Shown here in pieces: positions 22,721-35,225 of a stretch of 64,000 bases of DNA (positions within the stretch are counted from its first letter, which is position 1; each line of letters begins with the position of its first letter). Below the pieces are notes generated by a model. It saw nothing but the letters and a program-made list of their open reading frames with translations, was not told the DNA's origin and ran no database searches. The position numbers and the translations under genes were made by a program. Source of the stretch: Zygnema cylindricum (taxonomy: Eukaryota; Streptophyta; Zygnematophyceae; Zygnematales; Zygnemataceae); the NCBI GenBank assembly GCA_037447655.1, contig JBBHKE010001492.1, positions 124,001 to 188,000 on the forward strand, written 5' to 3'.

Positions 22721-25700
22721 TTATCTGGTTGTCTTGTAACTCTGTCAGAGAGGCAACAAAAGGATCAAATGTCAGCTAATTAAAACCCAAACATGTTTAC
22801 AGTAGGACACGGATTCAAATCAGGGCCAAATTCAAATCTGTCTTCATAAGACCATCTTTACTTCTAACTTATCACCCATTTCGGATATATTTGACTCAGT
22901 GATACTTTCTTCTTTCTTAAGTAAATTTTATCTATTTAAGCCTCGTAGGTCAAAACTCACCTTGACTTGTGTCAGCAACTTTTTGGCATCTGCATTAGTC
23001 TTGAAGTGGTCCCGTACAGGCTGTAAGGAAATCAGAAACAAAACCAGAACAAGCTGTCAATGGTAAATAAAGGCAAAAAGATGGAAACATTATAAAAAAA
23101 TGTCCGCACAAACAAGCTGTACTCGCACATGAATTTTAAACAAAAAGCTCCGTACCAACAGTTGCCTATTGAAAATATTCAAACCACATTAAAGAACAAA
23201 TGCTGGAAACCATAATTTAACGGTCCATATTAAAAAAGCATTTTCAACAATTCACCGCACTTTGGAAGAGCTCCATGTTTATCCTTCGTTCCACAATGAA
23301 GGACATTTGTAAATAATTAATTTTATCATTAAACCCCAAAAACCACACTAGTCAAATCAGCTCATTTTTCCCTCCCACCCAACCATTTTTTTCTCCATCT
23401 AATTGCATGCATTATTTACTCTCCCTCAAAAACCCTAGCGCTTCTCCCCCTCAGTTGCCCACCCTCTCACTCTCCTTTGCCTCTCCTAGTGATCCCTCTC
23501 CTCCTTAAGTTTAAACCATAGTCACTGGTATTTGAGGAATTTCAAACAATAGTCGCATATTCGGCGGAGCATTTGACATTTTGTCATCGAAAGGGAAATA
23601 TTCCTCACAGCCTTAAGGTTTTGTCCTTTTTGCAAAAACAAAATAATGTAACGGTGAACTTGTTAAGCAACTTTTTCGTATGGTACCAAGGTACACGCAA
23701 TTGTAACTCGTACTGTATCATTAGTACAGTTAATATTCGATCAACTTTGATCGAACGGTAGTTCAACAAAGCATAAGGAAGAGGCAGGATGATTCTAAAA
23801 TCGTTTATTAAGCCTCTTTCTCACAGAAGCTCCAAGGCTCTTTCTTCACATTGAAGGCAGCCCTTTTATTCTTTCCCCTCTCTCTCCATCACCTCCTTCT
23901 CTTGATGTATATAATCAACCTCTCTCTACAAAAATGCAGTGCGTGATTTTTTTTTTTTTATATGTTTCAATCATAGAAAAAAAAAATCAACCCTATGATG
24001 TTACTACTGAACATGGGAAACGAATGGGGTTTTGCATTCACCGATATTCTTAATATTCCCGAATGGTGAACATTCTTTTAACGAATACGGTATGGTTTGA
24101 ATCTACCCCACCCGACATGTCTATCAGACCATACACAGGGGAGAGTTACCACCAACCGTCCACGATATTCAATTTGTGTTGAGAAAATTAGTTCCCGACA
24201 ACTGGCGATGTTAAATTTCACCAATCTCTCGATCCCTATCCCCCCTCCTCCCTCCCCCCTCCCCTACACCAACCTGTAAAATGGTATTCAACGCTCGAGA
24301 AAGAGCGGGTTTCAGGTCCCCTGGGTGCAGAGCCCCTGCAGTATAATCTTCTTTCAGCTCCTCAATTTTGTCGTATACCCTGTCATAAGACAACCCTTTT
24401 TGCCCTTTTCCACTTTAGTGGAGCCTCCTTTGACCTTCTATAAACCTTAAAAGATGGCGTGAAACCTCGTGACGTGACTTTTAGAATTGGCATAAAATCA
24501 GCATGGTTTCACCTCAAATACCCGTAGTCCAGTAAGAACTGAAATAATTGTTATTTTTGAACCTGAGAACGTCAAAAAAACTAATGGTCTACAATGGGCT
24601 CAGTGTATTGTTAGCAAGACGTACTGTTAAGTCAACCCTCAGTCGTATATCATTTTTTTAGTTTGACACATTGTAGATGCTGCAATAAACACAAGGCACT
24701 TGTAGTAGATTATAGAAAATTGAATTTTAACGACAATCTACATTTGCACAACCAATGAATTTGTTCAACTGCTGGTGTGAAAAGGAGTGAGATTCAAACC
24801 ACAAGTCAACCGAACAGTCAAAACTGAGGCAATTAATCCTATAACTGCATTCCCCAACCTGAATGAAAAAAAAAACGCACCTAATTCCTCCATTCTCCGG
24901 CTTTCTTGCCACTTCAAAGGTCCCAAAAAAGGGCAATATAATGTATTCCACATATGCTATGCAAGGGTTTCCTTCGATTACATTAGGGGGACAGTAAGAT
25001 TTCTTTATCTTCACATTGACTTCATCCTGGCCCCCTCCACCCTTTCCACAATAAGCAGGTAGAAACCCAAAAGTGTCCGCTTGACATTTCTCATCAAGGA
25101 ACATAATCCTTAGTCTTGCCAAAGAGACATAGTTTACCTATCGGATAATTTACATGCTGTCCTCATTTCCACTATTACAATTTTTTTCTTATAAACTGAC
25201 TTGCTTCAAAACGGAATAGCTGATATATGCAGAAGTTGTGTATCCTTACTTACTGGTTCATCTTCCATGAAAATAGCCGAGTTTGGATCAGATTTTGACA
25301 TTTTTTCTTGACCTTGGAGAAGGCCGGGCAGCATATCTGTTCTGACAGTCAAAGGCTAAACGTCACGTCATATGTGATATGTGGAAGGCCATGTTCCACT
25401 CATTGTCCTACAATCACCAATAAATACAGCATTTATAGTACATAGGAATTACATAAGTGACTCTTGTTTGGACCACACTAATGCCAATTTTTTACCATTT
25501 GCACACATGTTATCCTACCATCCTCACTATTGCTCCTATGAGTTGATTATGTTGATTAATGTACAGGATACGGTGACTAAGAATGATTGGTTTGTTTTTG
25601 CGTTTGATATCGTCACAGTATTCCCGTGCTAACACGTTAACCTTCCGTTGGTCCATTCCCAATTGACATATATCGGCCTGCATACCCCGAGAATCACATA

Positions 25701-27822
25701 TGAAAAGGTGATAGTGGACAACCTAATACAAGAGCAATGCTGATAAAACCAACAGAACCAGCAATCAATCAATTTGCAAATATCATGTCATGTGCCGCTG
25801 AGAAAAACCAGCAGAGACGCTGGAATGAGGAGAAACCGTATAGAAATCGGAAATGCCATTTAATCATATTTAAACAGTCGACTGATCAAAGAAAATGCAC
25901 ACCTAAAACTACCACTGATTTAACCATAACAAATATTTAACATACATGATTCAAGCGCTAGAAAGCTTCACCTAGTTTCACATTAGACTAATGAAAGACT
26001 CAAATAACCGTCAATTCATCAATACTCAAATAACCTAGACAACAAATTTAATTTTGTTAATTTTACCTTTAGGAAGAAGATGTCAGCACATTGCATGCAA
26101 GGATAAAAAATCTGTGCAGCAGAAAGATCATCGGTTTCATTACGTCCCATAATTTGAGAACACCTGTCAATAAAACCAGCCCACTAAGAAATCCTTCATT
26201 TGTGGCAGATCGAAGTCAATTTAAGCAATAATTAATGGAGAAATAGAGTGAACATTGTGTCTATTGTCCTTTTTATATTCCCTGCTTTTAGGCCCAATAC
26301 TGATGTGCGATTTTGATATAGTATGCTATCCTGAGATGTTTGTATTGAACACCAAACATCACTGAAGACTTAAGAGGAAGAAAGGCGAAGGGATAAGGTG
26401 AGGGAGAGGCAGGGAGGAGGACAGAAAAGGCAGGAGGAAAATTGGGCAATGAAGTAAGAGAGGGAAGAAGAGAGAGTGGGAGAGAGGGATGGGTAAGGAG
26501 AACGTAAAGGAGAGAAGGACAAACTAATTGTGTAAAAAACACAGCGTTGTAAAAAGAAAAAACTCCAGCCAGCCCTGAAGCCATAACTTTTTCCTAAAAA
26601 GCTGCAAGAGGAAGGATAGTAAGATGGAAGGTAAAAGGGCAGGACAGAACAGAAAAAGGAAAGGGAGGGAGAGAGAAAGAAGAGTGTAAACCATATTATC
26701 ATAATAAACCAGTCATCAACCACAACCCACCAAACCCAAAAAAACCCCAAAACCCGAAAAAAAACCCAGAGAAACCCAGGAAAAAGACAAAAAAATAACG
26801 AAAACCCACACACCAAAACCCCTTTTGCTACTGCATTTTCAGGCCAAATTCTTGTTCAATTCTCCCACCTGATTATCCGAGGCAGTTTATTTTTGCGGGC
26901 CACATCCATAACCAGAGGCCAATACTCTCCTGCCTTGCTGGTGATTTCCTCTGATGACCAGAGGAATTGAACTCTTTCTAAGTCCATTCCCACTGCCTTC
27001 CACACTTCAATCATATACCGCCCCACAGTTTGAATCTTCTTAAGATCCCCTCCCATCTTGTTGTTAAGCTGGGCAAACCAATCGGCTACCCAAAACTTAA
27101 AAATACAACCACTTTTTGTCAGCTTGTTCACATTGAGGGCCTTCATGACTCCCTGTCACCACACAAGTGTCAAAATTGACAATTTTTTAGAGTTTCTAAG
27201 AAGTTTGTAAGCTATTTTTGGATAAGTAAATTAGGTGAGGCAGGGAATACATGTCATGCACATCTGCGGTACCTTGTCAGGATGTTTATTCCTGAAGCTT
27301 ATGAAAAAGGGATTTTCAGGTATAAGGTCAAAAATTTAAGCAAAATTGGACCTCATCAAAATCTGAAAAATTTGTGCTCAATGCTGGCAAAAGTAGACCG
27401 GGTTGTGAGCAACAATGAGGAAGTCCATCTCAAAGATAAGTTCCATTTTTCTATCGAAAATTGCTTCCTCCCAGAACTTCTAATTTTTGCCGTGACTCAT
27501 TCTGACTCGCCTCTTTTCAAAACTTCATAAGTCTTACCTGTGCGATATGCATTCTGCCAGAAGGTTCAAATCCATCATAGCAAATAGGATCTTTCTTTTT
27601 CAAAAGCAAGTTCCGCAGTTCATCGTCTTGAATACACTCTTCTCCCACACTCCGTACAAGCTGGAAACGCTCTTCCAAGGTCAGTCCATTGTAAGATCCT
27701 GGTGCCTCTTCTGGCGAATCAGTCGCAGGAACAGCTGCAGCGACTGTCTCAGAAGTCGCAGGCGTTGCCGGAGTCGCTGGAGCTTCAGCCGCAGGAGCGA
27801 CAGCATCCTCCGGAGAAGCCAT
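22721..27822 (-). CDS. Cytosolic tyrosyl-tRNA synthetase
   Basis: Class I aminoacyl-tRNA synthetase charging tRNA-Tyr with tyrosine. Nine exons on the minus strand: 27538-27822, 26869-27152, 26067-26163, 25572-25677, 25254-25336, 24881-25026, 24274-24379, 22961-23020 and 22721-22741. All junctions are GT-AG and in frame, giving 395 residues and a TAA stop. Residues 1 to about 42 are an Ala/Pro/Thr-rich extension; the catalytic core starts with the conserved EERFQLVRSVGEEC. The HIGH-class motif is HIAQG at 92-96 and KMSKS is at 269-273; both are intact. The last exon encodes only six residues. The protein ends like plant cytosolic TyrRS, with no EMAP-II-like C-terminal domain of the animal enzyme. 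The start is the first ATG of the open frame; no organelle signal is evident. Introns are free of recognisable genes; that at 26164-26868 has a purine-rich tract. Confidence 0.95.
26380..26680. repeat. Purine-rich tract in TyrRS intron 2
   Basis: Irregular GGGAGAGG/AAGGAAG repeats on the plus strand. The long open frames across it on the minus strand are low-complexity artefacts. Confidence 0.6.
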
Positions 27823-28021
27823 TTTAGCGACAAAGAAAAATGACTGCAGACGAAGAAAGGAAAAGCTCTAAATGCCGAGAATACTGTACGGTACTAACTC
27901 CGGCTATACTTTAGCTATTCTTTCGAACTTTACTAACAAAAAAGTCGCACGAAAAGGAAACGAAAATACGAAATGGTTATTGTGGTCCGTAGACACCTCG
28001 TGTACGGGTGTTCCTTCACTA
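27823..28021. other. Upstream region of TyrRS gene
   Basis: About 200 bp between the TyrRS start codon and the first transposon upstream. It should hold the promoter and 5' UTR, but no motif could be assigned. Confidence 0.4.
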
Positions 28022-29160
28022 CACCGCGAATCGTAATTAGAGTAAAGAAAAATTTAGAGTAATAAAACAAAACATAATTAGAGTTACGAACGCTAATTTA
28101 TGTGAAAGAACTTTTTCACAGAGGAAGTTTACTCTACTTATATCAATAACTCTTGCGTGGTTCACACTTGAAAAATGGAAAAACGGTATGGTATGGAAAC
28201 GGTACTTTTTTTTGTCCGCCGTGAATTGGCACGTGACGCTAGCCTACGTCAACTAGCGTGTCGTGATGCGAAAAACTTGTCCGTACGAAAAGTAAACGCT
28301 TTGCGGACATGATATGTACGAAGCCTTCCAAACCAAAATGTACTGCCATGCAAGCGTTTGTGCAGAGCGAAAATAACCGCGAAGGAACTTAGAACATGCC
28401 TCTTTTTCTTTTTTTGCCATCGGTGTTTTTTTTTTTTTTAACATTACGTGTTCTCTTATCTGATTGGTCCTCTAGTTTTTCATAAGTTTGCCACGGAATG
28501 AGTTCTTGTACGGCTCACGTCCGTGCGCTTCGTTTTCGAAATTCTTCAAAAACGAAAAAGTGCATTCCGAACATGATGTCCGATGGCGGGCGGCAGTCGC
28601 CGTTTGGTATACGCAGCTGTCGAGTTTTGACGCATAGAACTGCGTCTTTTGTCCGCCGCTACGCTCCAAAACGGTCAAACCAACTGCCCCAACCGTCACC
28701 GCCGCGTTTTTTGTCATTTTATGAAATTCGGCGTACGGATCCCAAAATTTATGACATCCGTTTTCCCATTTTTCAAGTGTGAACCACGCATCTAATTTGG
28801 CGCGCTGAAAATATCTACTGTAAATAAGGTATCCATACATAAGATGACAGAACGTACAGTTTCACGTCATTATGACGTTTGCACTACGCGGTTTGTTAAA
28901 ACGCAGTTACATGATAACGACCTGTATTAAATCATTATTTGTACTTTTCTAATTAATAAAGTAAAATTTTGCACGGTCAGACACCAACCGTACGCCATTC
29001 TATTTAAAACGGCACTGTATTAGAGTTATGAACGCTCATTCAAAAAGTACCTTAAATACAGTAAATAATTATTTAGAATTATGTACTCTATTTACGGAGA
29101 TAGAGTCAAAATTTGGGGTGACGGAATTAGCGTACATAACTTTAATTACGATTCGCGGTG
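28022..29160. mobile_element. MITE family A with a nested element
   Basis: Left end CACCGCGAATCGTAATTAG at 28022, right end TTAATTACGATTCGCGGTG closing at 29160. It is interrupted by the element at 28154-28790; without that it is about 500 bp like other copies. Confidence 0.82.
28154..28790. mobile_element. 637-bp TIR element with TCT target duplication
   Basis: Terminal inverted repeats of 33 bp with one mismatch, starting TGCGTGGTTCACACTTGAA. TCT lies on both sides (28151-28153, 28791-28793). Other family A copies show the uninterrupted site AACTCTAATTTGG. No coding capacity recognised. Confidence 0.87.
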
Positions 29161-29164
29161 TATA

Positions 29165-29300
29165 TAACTATGATGGCAAGACCCGAGAATTGTAAAGAGG
29201 ACTAGAAACTGCTTTACTTTGGCAAGCCCCAAGAATTGTAAAGAGAACTAGAAGTACCCAGACCCAAGAATTGTAAAGAGAACTACAAAGTACTTACAAT
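29165..29300. repeat. Short array of the 45-bp repeat
   Basis: Three imperfect copies of a unit containing GGCAAGACCCAAGAATTG and TAAAGAGAACTA, next to the end of a family A MITE. The same unit makes the larger arrays at 44,120-45,791. Confidence 0.7.
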
Positions 29301-29629
29301 CGAGCATTTTTAGGTGTGAAGGTCGCGTGTGAAGCGTCCACGTCGCCCTTCACATATTTCACTCCAATTTCGCTTTACAACGCCGCGCGCCGCGCGGCGC
29401 GTCGTGTGTATAAATATGTTTAGGGTTTTTTTCTCATTCGTGTTTTTTTTATATAAAAAAAAAACACAACCAACAACCCTATGAGCCTAAAAATCCGCGG
29501 TACCCGGACGGTATTTTGCAAGTGTGCAGGTCTCGGCGCATTTCGCCTCGTGTAAGAGACCTGCACACCCTGCACACCACGGGCAAAACAACTAACGAAC
29601 CTTACCTGTACCTTTTGAAAACTTTTCTC
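29301..29629. other. Hairpin-rich spacer
   Basis: Holds a CG palindrome (GCCGCGCGCCGCGCGGCGCG region near 29386), an A/T hairpin near 29436-29475, and a perfect 13-bp stem at 29522-29534 / 29556-29568 (GTGTGCAGGTCTC arms, 21-base loop). No gene seen. Confidence 0.55.
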
Positions 29630-29902
29630 ACGTGGGAATATGTTTTCTTATTGGTGCAAACGGTTTTACCAGCTTAAAACACATTGTTGATGTGATTTAT
29701 GATAAGTTTAAAGATGACGTGACAGTACGTCAAAAAAGCGCAAGACGACAATATTTTTTACATCCTAAGTTCGAGAATGACGCAAATTGTACTCCACAAA
29801 TTCGCAATTTCTTCGTACGGTCGCAACTAAGGCAGTATGACGCTAAGTTTGAAAGGAAAACGATAGGAAAAAACTCGAACTTAGCCACATGGGGCCGTAC
29901 CC
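29630..29902. mobile_element. Partial TIR element related to the one at 14826-16626
   Basis: Blocks such as AAGTTTAAAGATGACGT and AAATTGTAC recur in the same order as in 16420-16600. The right end, reversed, is GGGTACGGCCCCATGTGG. The left end was not found. Confidence 0.5.
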
Positions 29903-30062
29903 TTAGTCCCCAATGTGTGCATTTGTCGTTTTGCAAATTGCGTTGACGTGTAAAACTAGACCGCGAAAGCTCAATGATTTTCATAGCCGCGGAAATTCCC
30001 TTGGACGGTGGACTTGTCATAGCCTTTCTTGTGGCACGTGCAAAAATTTGGAAAGTACAGTA

Positions 30063-30447
30063 CACCGCGAATCGTAATTAGCGTTATGTACACTAATTCC
30101 GTCACCCCAAATTTGGACTCTTTCACTATAAATAGAGTAAATTATTCTAAATAATTGTTTACATTATTTAAAGTACTTTTTGAATGAGCGTTAATAACTC
30201 TAATACAGTGCTGTTTTAAATAGCGTGTGTTTGACCTCGCAAAATTGTACTTTATTAAGTAAAAAAGTACAAACAATGATTTAATGCAGGCCGTTATCAT
30301 GTAACTCCGTTTCAACGAACTGCGTTGTGCAAACGTCATAATGACGTGAAACTGTACGTTTTTGTAGATTCTGTAAGTATATCTATTGTACAGTAGATAT
30401 ATTCAGCGCCCAAATTTACGCCCGAATTAGAGTAATTGATAAATTAG
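30063..30447. mobile_element. MITE family A, right end lost at an hAT-like insertion
   Basis: Starts CACCGCGAATCGTAATTAG and follows the family up to AATTGATAAATTAG, where the hAT-like element begins. The other half was not found downstream. Confidence 0.7.
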
Positions 30448-30660
30448 TAGTGTTGTGTATCGGTAAAAAACTTATCGCGATAACACCGATACCGATAGTT
30501 ATCGGTTATCGAACGGTCAGAGGTTCCGATATATCGGTCTGGGACCAACAAATTCCATATCGGCGATAACTTAAAAAAAATATAGTATGTACTTTATAAC
30601 ATACTGTATTATTTTATTTACTTTATATAGCGTGGCATGCCACGTATAGAAATCTGTTCC
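30448..30660. mobile_element. hAT-like nonautonomous element, partial copy
   Basis: Begins TAGTGTTGTGTATCGG and matches the reverse complement of the right part of the element at 40523-41417 for about 200 bp, then diverges. No right end found before 32,500. Confidence 0.65.
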
Positions 30661-31155
30661 GACGTCTCACCTGTATTAACGTCAACGTTTTCTTGTATTA
30701 GAGTAAACGTTGACACTAAAATGAACCAAAAAGTACATACTGACCAACCAAATAATAATTCACGTCACGTGATTGGCCGCCAAAGATTACACCTGTCCAA
30801 TTTTTTATCCACGCAAACATTATGACTTTTTTTACGGTGCAACACAACACGCCTGTCTTACCCGCTGCCTTTCCAAGAAAGATCCGTACATTCAATGAGC
30901 TGCCATGTTTTCCCACGCCTTTTTCATGAAAAACGTCCATTGTCGACCACGTGCATACTCTCACGTTGAAAACAAACGCAAAATTTAAAACTTTCCCGTT
31001 ATCACCGTGTCGTTTTTAAAATCGAAATATTTGACTTTCAAACAAAATATTTGATTTAAAATTTTGAATGTTCAAATTTTGGTCAAGCTTTTCCCTCCTT
31101 TTTTTCACAAGAGATTCCCTTCCCTTCCTATATATACTCGTCTTTAATTCCAACA
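30661..31155. other. Non-coding stretch
   Basis: AT-rich sequence without recognisable gene or element. A TATATATA box at about 31130 lies 25 bp before the open frame at 31156. Confidence 0.4.
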
Positions 31156-31581
31156 ATGCCACTCTTTTTCCTCCCATCGCATCTACCTTTGTTGTTGCAT
31201 CTTATATTTGTTGCTTCGTATTTATCTTTGACCAGTTGTCGTCACTATCTTAAGAAAATATGTGGCCCATTACCACCTTTTTTGCGGCGAAAGCCAGAGC
31301 TCCCACATCCGGCTGAGGAGGAGATGGAGTGGGGCGAGAAAGAGGGAGAGGGAGAGGCAGGTGAAGGGATGGGATCACAAAATGATGATACCCTCATGGA
31401 AGATGGTGGGTCCGATTTCGAATCACCCCCAAATTCACCTCCGGACTCATCGCCAGACTCACCGCGTGTGGACCACGGTATCAGCCCGGTGGTGAGACGC
31501 AAGATCCAACACGTGTCGACAAAGGCTACACGCGTTCGTGTAATCAATTCGATGATTGCGGATTGTAATGCAAACGAGTGA
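31156..31581 (+). CDS. Hypothetical acidic protein, 141 aa
   Basis: Not recognised. The frame has a hydrophobic, Leu-rich first 30 residues that could be a signal or membrane segment, then a Glu/Gly-rich and Pro/Ser/Asp-rich acidic middle (about residues 50-107) and a basic end. A TATATATA sequence lies just upstream. The codon pattern is not strongly protein-like, and the acidic stretch falls on a purine-rich region, so this may be a chance frame or a fragment of an unknown transposon gene. Confidence 0.25.
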   Translation: MPLFFLPSHLPLLLHLIFVASYLSLTSCRHYLKKICGPLPPFLRRKPELPHPAEEEMEWGEKEGEGEAGEGMGSQNDDTLMEDGGSDFESPPNSPPDSSPDSPRVDHGISPVVRRKIQHVSTKATRVRVINSMIADCNANE

Positions 31582-32511
31582 CTTATACCGAGGACCTTCA
31601 ACAAGTTTCCGAAACACTTTACGAGCGAATATACTACAAGTATGCAATATTACCTTTTTATTCTTACCTTAAATGAGTTTTTACGGCTGCTTACATTGTG
31701 TGTCTCAATATAGTATTCGCTTATAATGTGACATTTTGTTTACCTTTACCTTTATGTGTTCGTTTCAATTTATATATATTTTTTCCTCGCCCCCACCGCA
31801 TTTTCTTAATGTTGTTTTGTTGGATCCTCGTGCACCGTCGTGAAACACCGACGACAGTGTGTCATCGCTTGTGGTTGTAACATACTGATATGTTTAGCAG
31901 GCGGCCACATTGAAGCGCCGACGCGTGGATGAAGAAATCAAACTGGGGACGACAATTAGTCGTCGCGAAAACGATAAAAATGACGAAGTATAATAGCGAG
32001 CATTATAATTTTTTGTCCTTAGTTAGTTTAATAAATAAGAACCTTTGTATGGTCGACGAGGCTTTGTCTTTGTCTCATTGTAGGAATCGCGGAATCATTA
32101 TACCGCGTGATTTTTTTATTTAGTTTCGCCGTCACACTGTTGGATTTTCCAAAAAAAAAAAACAGGGCGATTTTCCTTTGACGCGACCACACAATCTGTA
32201 GGTGTATTTTGCACGTCGTTGCCACTTTTGGAAACTTCTAAGCAGTGAGCCACGACGTCTCCTAATTTCGTTTCGTCGTCACACTGTTGGAATGAACGAA
32301 TGCATAGGATTAGCGACCACTTCGTGCCGTCGCGAACTATATATTTAACAAGTATACATCGAACGCATAGAATACGTTAAAACCTCATGCGTCCTTTTTA
32401 CGTAAGACCTTTAATTTTCAAGACAAACTCTTGTGTTCTCTCGTCCTTTTGTGTAGCCGACTTTTCTCCTTTATTTTTATGTCACGTGTGGCTAATATAC
32501 ATGAACGACAG
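31582..32511. other. Non-coding stretch
   Basis: No gene seen. The words GTCACACTGTTGGA (near 32131 and 32279) occur twice in direct orientation about 150 bp apart, perhaps traces of an old element. Confidence 0.35.
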
Positions 32512-33684
32512 TGTTGAAATTTAAGTATTTTCTACGTCTAGAGATTGTAAAATAAAAGTTAAAAGATGAGACACTGACAGCTGCCTCTAACTCTTCACTC
32601 AAGTCCCCACACTTGTCGCAGCCACTGAAGACTTGAGGAGGAGTTAGATCCATGGCTGCCTACACAGTCTAAAGAGGATAGGAAGGCAAATCTTGATAGA
32701 GTTACCTAAAATGTTTGACGGACCCGAGATTTGATCTGGGTACCTGCCGTCCGTCAAATTAGCCGGTAGCCTTAACTTATAAGTCTAGGATTAGTGGTAG
32801 GATATAATAGGTTTGATAAATATTTATTTTGTCACACGTAGACTAGTTCATTTAACGGGATATAGATACGTAATGCATAGATACAGTTTTTGTACGATTT
32901 TAATGTATTATATAAAACGGATACGTGCATTTGTTTTTAACACGAAACAAATACCGCGCGTATATTTTCAACGGCTATAGTTGTATCCGGTTTTGATCTG
33001 ACGCCCGCGATAGGCGCCGCAATCACGGAATGTGTACTTTTGGCGTTTTACAGTCATCGCCATGTCACGTGACAAGTGGCGCGACAACGTTGGATTGCGA
33101 CAACTCCGGAGACTACGGGAACAAATCCGGATATGACATGTGTCAACATTTTGGCCATGTCGTACGATGGCCGTACAAAAAGTACACCAACACATGTACT
33201 TTTCTGTACAACACAGTAATTTGATAAGTGCCGTACGACAGTAGATAGAGTTTTAGAGAGAGATAGGACTTAGAAAATTTAGTAGGTAGCGGCCACTCTC
33301 CGAGAGATCTCCTGTACAAAAGGTCATCTTTGACCATTCATAACTCACTCAGTGGACCATTTTCACTGATTCTTTTTGCTGCGCACTTAGGGGAGTCCAG
33401 GCTACTCAAAGGTGTAGTCGGTCAGAGTTTTTGCCTTCCAGGGTGGCTACATTTCTAAAGAAAAGTCAAAGTGGGTGAATTTGTCCAAAACTCATATTCT
33501 AACTTTGCATTCTGTGGTGGAACTGAGCACACAGAAAGTCTTATTTCACAAGGGTGAAGCTATAATGGGTTTCTAATTGTCAAGGGGTCAGTCATTTGGG
33601 TTTATATCAATTTGGATTCGGCACTATCTAGATTAGCTTCTTCTGGATCTGCGATTTCTGAGGGCAATGGAGCACACAGAAATT
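32512..33684 (+). mobile_element. LTR of the half-tRNA copia family, diverged, apparently solo
   Basis: 1,173 bp starting TGTTGAAATTT and ending ...GAAATTCA, homologous end to end with the LTRs at 52430-59946 (same length as two of them). No half-tRNA primer site follows it, so it looks like a solo LTR or a remnant. Flanking 5-mers (GACAG / AGCAG) do not form a clear duplication. Confidence 0.78.
32714..32785 (-). other. Antisense tRNA-like segment in LTR
   Basis: On the minus strand about 72 nt starting GACTTATAAG and ending GGGTCCGTCA. A box-B-like ATCAAATC core sits in a T-arm-like hairpin enclosed by a perfect outer stem TTTGACGGAC / GTCCGTCAAA (plus-strand positions 32714-32758). Same place in the LTR as the other four copies. 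Confidence 0.5.
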
Positions 33685-34149
33685 CAAGCAGCAGCCAGTC
33701 GTAAAGGTGACGGGGTAGTGTTTTACCGTATTGTTGTCGCTACCCTCCATTACCTTGCCGTAATCTATGACGTCGACGAAGAGTAGAAAGGGAAGAGGTA
33801 CGAAGGGAAGGAGTGGCGAGAGAAAACCCCACAAGGGAAAGGCAATCGCCAACGGGGGTAGAGAGGGAAAGACATGGCCCAAAAACCGTAATAGGAGTAA
33901 GGGGAACCGCGGAGGAATTAGCGAGAGAAAGGGAGGCGGCCACTTTGGTACAAATCGGTTGGGTGCCAGCGGAGGGGAGGGATCATGAAAGGGAGGTGAG
34001 AGAAGAGGTAGAGGTGGAAAGATTGACATTGGTTGGGGGAGGAATGGAAAAGACAAATTTGGATGAGGTAGCAACTGAGGGAGTTTTACCGGAGGAGGGA
34101 AGGGAGAAAAGGGGTGAATTGGTTGATGTGAGGAGGGGGGAGGCGTAAA
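33685..34149 (+). other. Purine-rich open stretch between opposed LTRs
   Basis: Sequence between a plus-oriented LTR and a minus-oriented LTR. A frame at 33813-34148 could encode 111 residues rich in Arg, Glu and Gly; it resembles no protein I know and lies in low-complexity purine DNA, so it is not called a gene. Confidence 0.35.
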
Positions 34150-35212
34150 AAAGTGAGATGAATGAAACTCTGAGACCTGTATAAGTCCTCAGAGTGGACA
34201 GCTTCCAAGAAGCCTCAAGGATAACCCTGACCCCTTTGTGTTTCGGCAAAAATAACTGCCACCCTGACAGACAAAAACTCTGACCAACTTCACCCCTGTG
34301 AAGATAAGACCCCCCTGAGTCGATAGCAAAAAGAATCTCTGAATTTGCTCCCCTGAGCAGTAAGTTATGGAGGGTCAAAGTTGACGTTTTGTACAGAAGC
34401 TCTCTGGGAGAGAGGGTCCTATCTTCTAATTTTTCTAAGTCCTATCTCTCTCACAGACTCTATCTACTGATGTACGGAACCAATCAGATTACAGTTCCGT
34501 ACGCAAAAGTACAGCTGCCGGTGTACTTTATGTACGGACACTGTACGACATGCCCTAAATGTCGACACGTGGTATATCCGGATTCGCTCCTTTAATCCTC
34601 GGAGATGCCGCGCTCCAATGTGACATTGCCACGTGTCATCCGATGTGGCCATGCCCACAAACCGCCAAATTTTTCTTCCGCGATCTCAGCGCTAATTCCG
34701 GCTGTCCGATTAAACTCGTATTTGATTGTAGCCGTAATAAATACATGCGCGGTATTTGTTTCGCTTACGAAATCTATGCGCGGTATTGATCCTTTATACG
34801 TACCGCAATTCATACTTTTACATACCAGATCTATGTATCCCGTCAACAGTTATAGTTAAATGATTTATCCTACGAATTAATGTTTAATTATTATCGTACT
34901 ATATAATACGTAAGACTACTTGTAGACCTAACGGCTAAGGCTATCGGCTATCTACTATCTGTCGGCCGGCAGGTACTAGGATCAAATCCTGTGGCCGGCA
35001 TTACCTTTTAGTAAATAATCTCCTCCCTAACTAGTATAAATTTCCCGTAAACCTCAGGATAGCCTAGGTAGCCATGGCTCTAGCTTCCTCTCCAATTTCT
35101 CAGTGACTGCGACAAGTTTGAGAGTTTGGAGAGAGAAGTTAGAGGTAGACTGCCTCGGCTTCTTTATTTCTATTAAGACCTAGAAAATACTTTAAAACCA
35201 TTAATTTCTACG
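34150..35212 (-). mobile_element. 3' LTR of the gag-RT fusion copia element
   Basis: On the minus strand it starts right after a polypurine tract (AAAATAAGGGGAG, 35213-35225) and contains the same ordered blocks as the LTRs at 52430-59946: AGTATTTTCTAGGTCT near the start, the GCCATGGCT block, the tRNA-like segment and the GTACTTTT/CCGTAC region. The far end near 34150 is approximate. Confidence 0.72.
34925..35000 (+). other. tRNA-like segment, antisense to its LTR
   Basis: 76 nt starting GACCTAACGG and ending GGCCGGCA, with a perfect B-box match GGATCAAATCC. The outer stem is TGTCGGCC / GGCCGGCA, different bases from the other LTR copies but still paired. The full tRNA cloverleaf does not close, so it is not called a tRNA gene. 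Confidence 0.5.
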
Positions 35213-35225
35213 CTCCCCTTATTTT

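Noticed and set aside
24240-24272. C-rich run beside a TyrRS exon as a regulatory site
   Set aside because: It lies just inside the intron after the donor; no structure beyond low complexity.
26288-26816. Minus-strand frames of 98 and 148 codons inside the TyrRS intron
   Set aside because: They fall on a purine-rich intron tract between two certain exons and look compositional.
33813-34148. A 111-codon Arg/Glu-rich frame between two LTRs
   Set aside because: Purine-rich sequence; overlapping frames on both strands are equally open, so openness is not evidence of coding.
34925-35000. A functional tRNA gene
   Set aside because: Box B is good, but the acceptor and anticodon stems do not form a proper cloverleaf, and related copies sit at the same place in every LTR.
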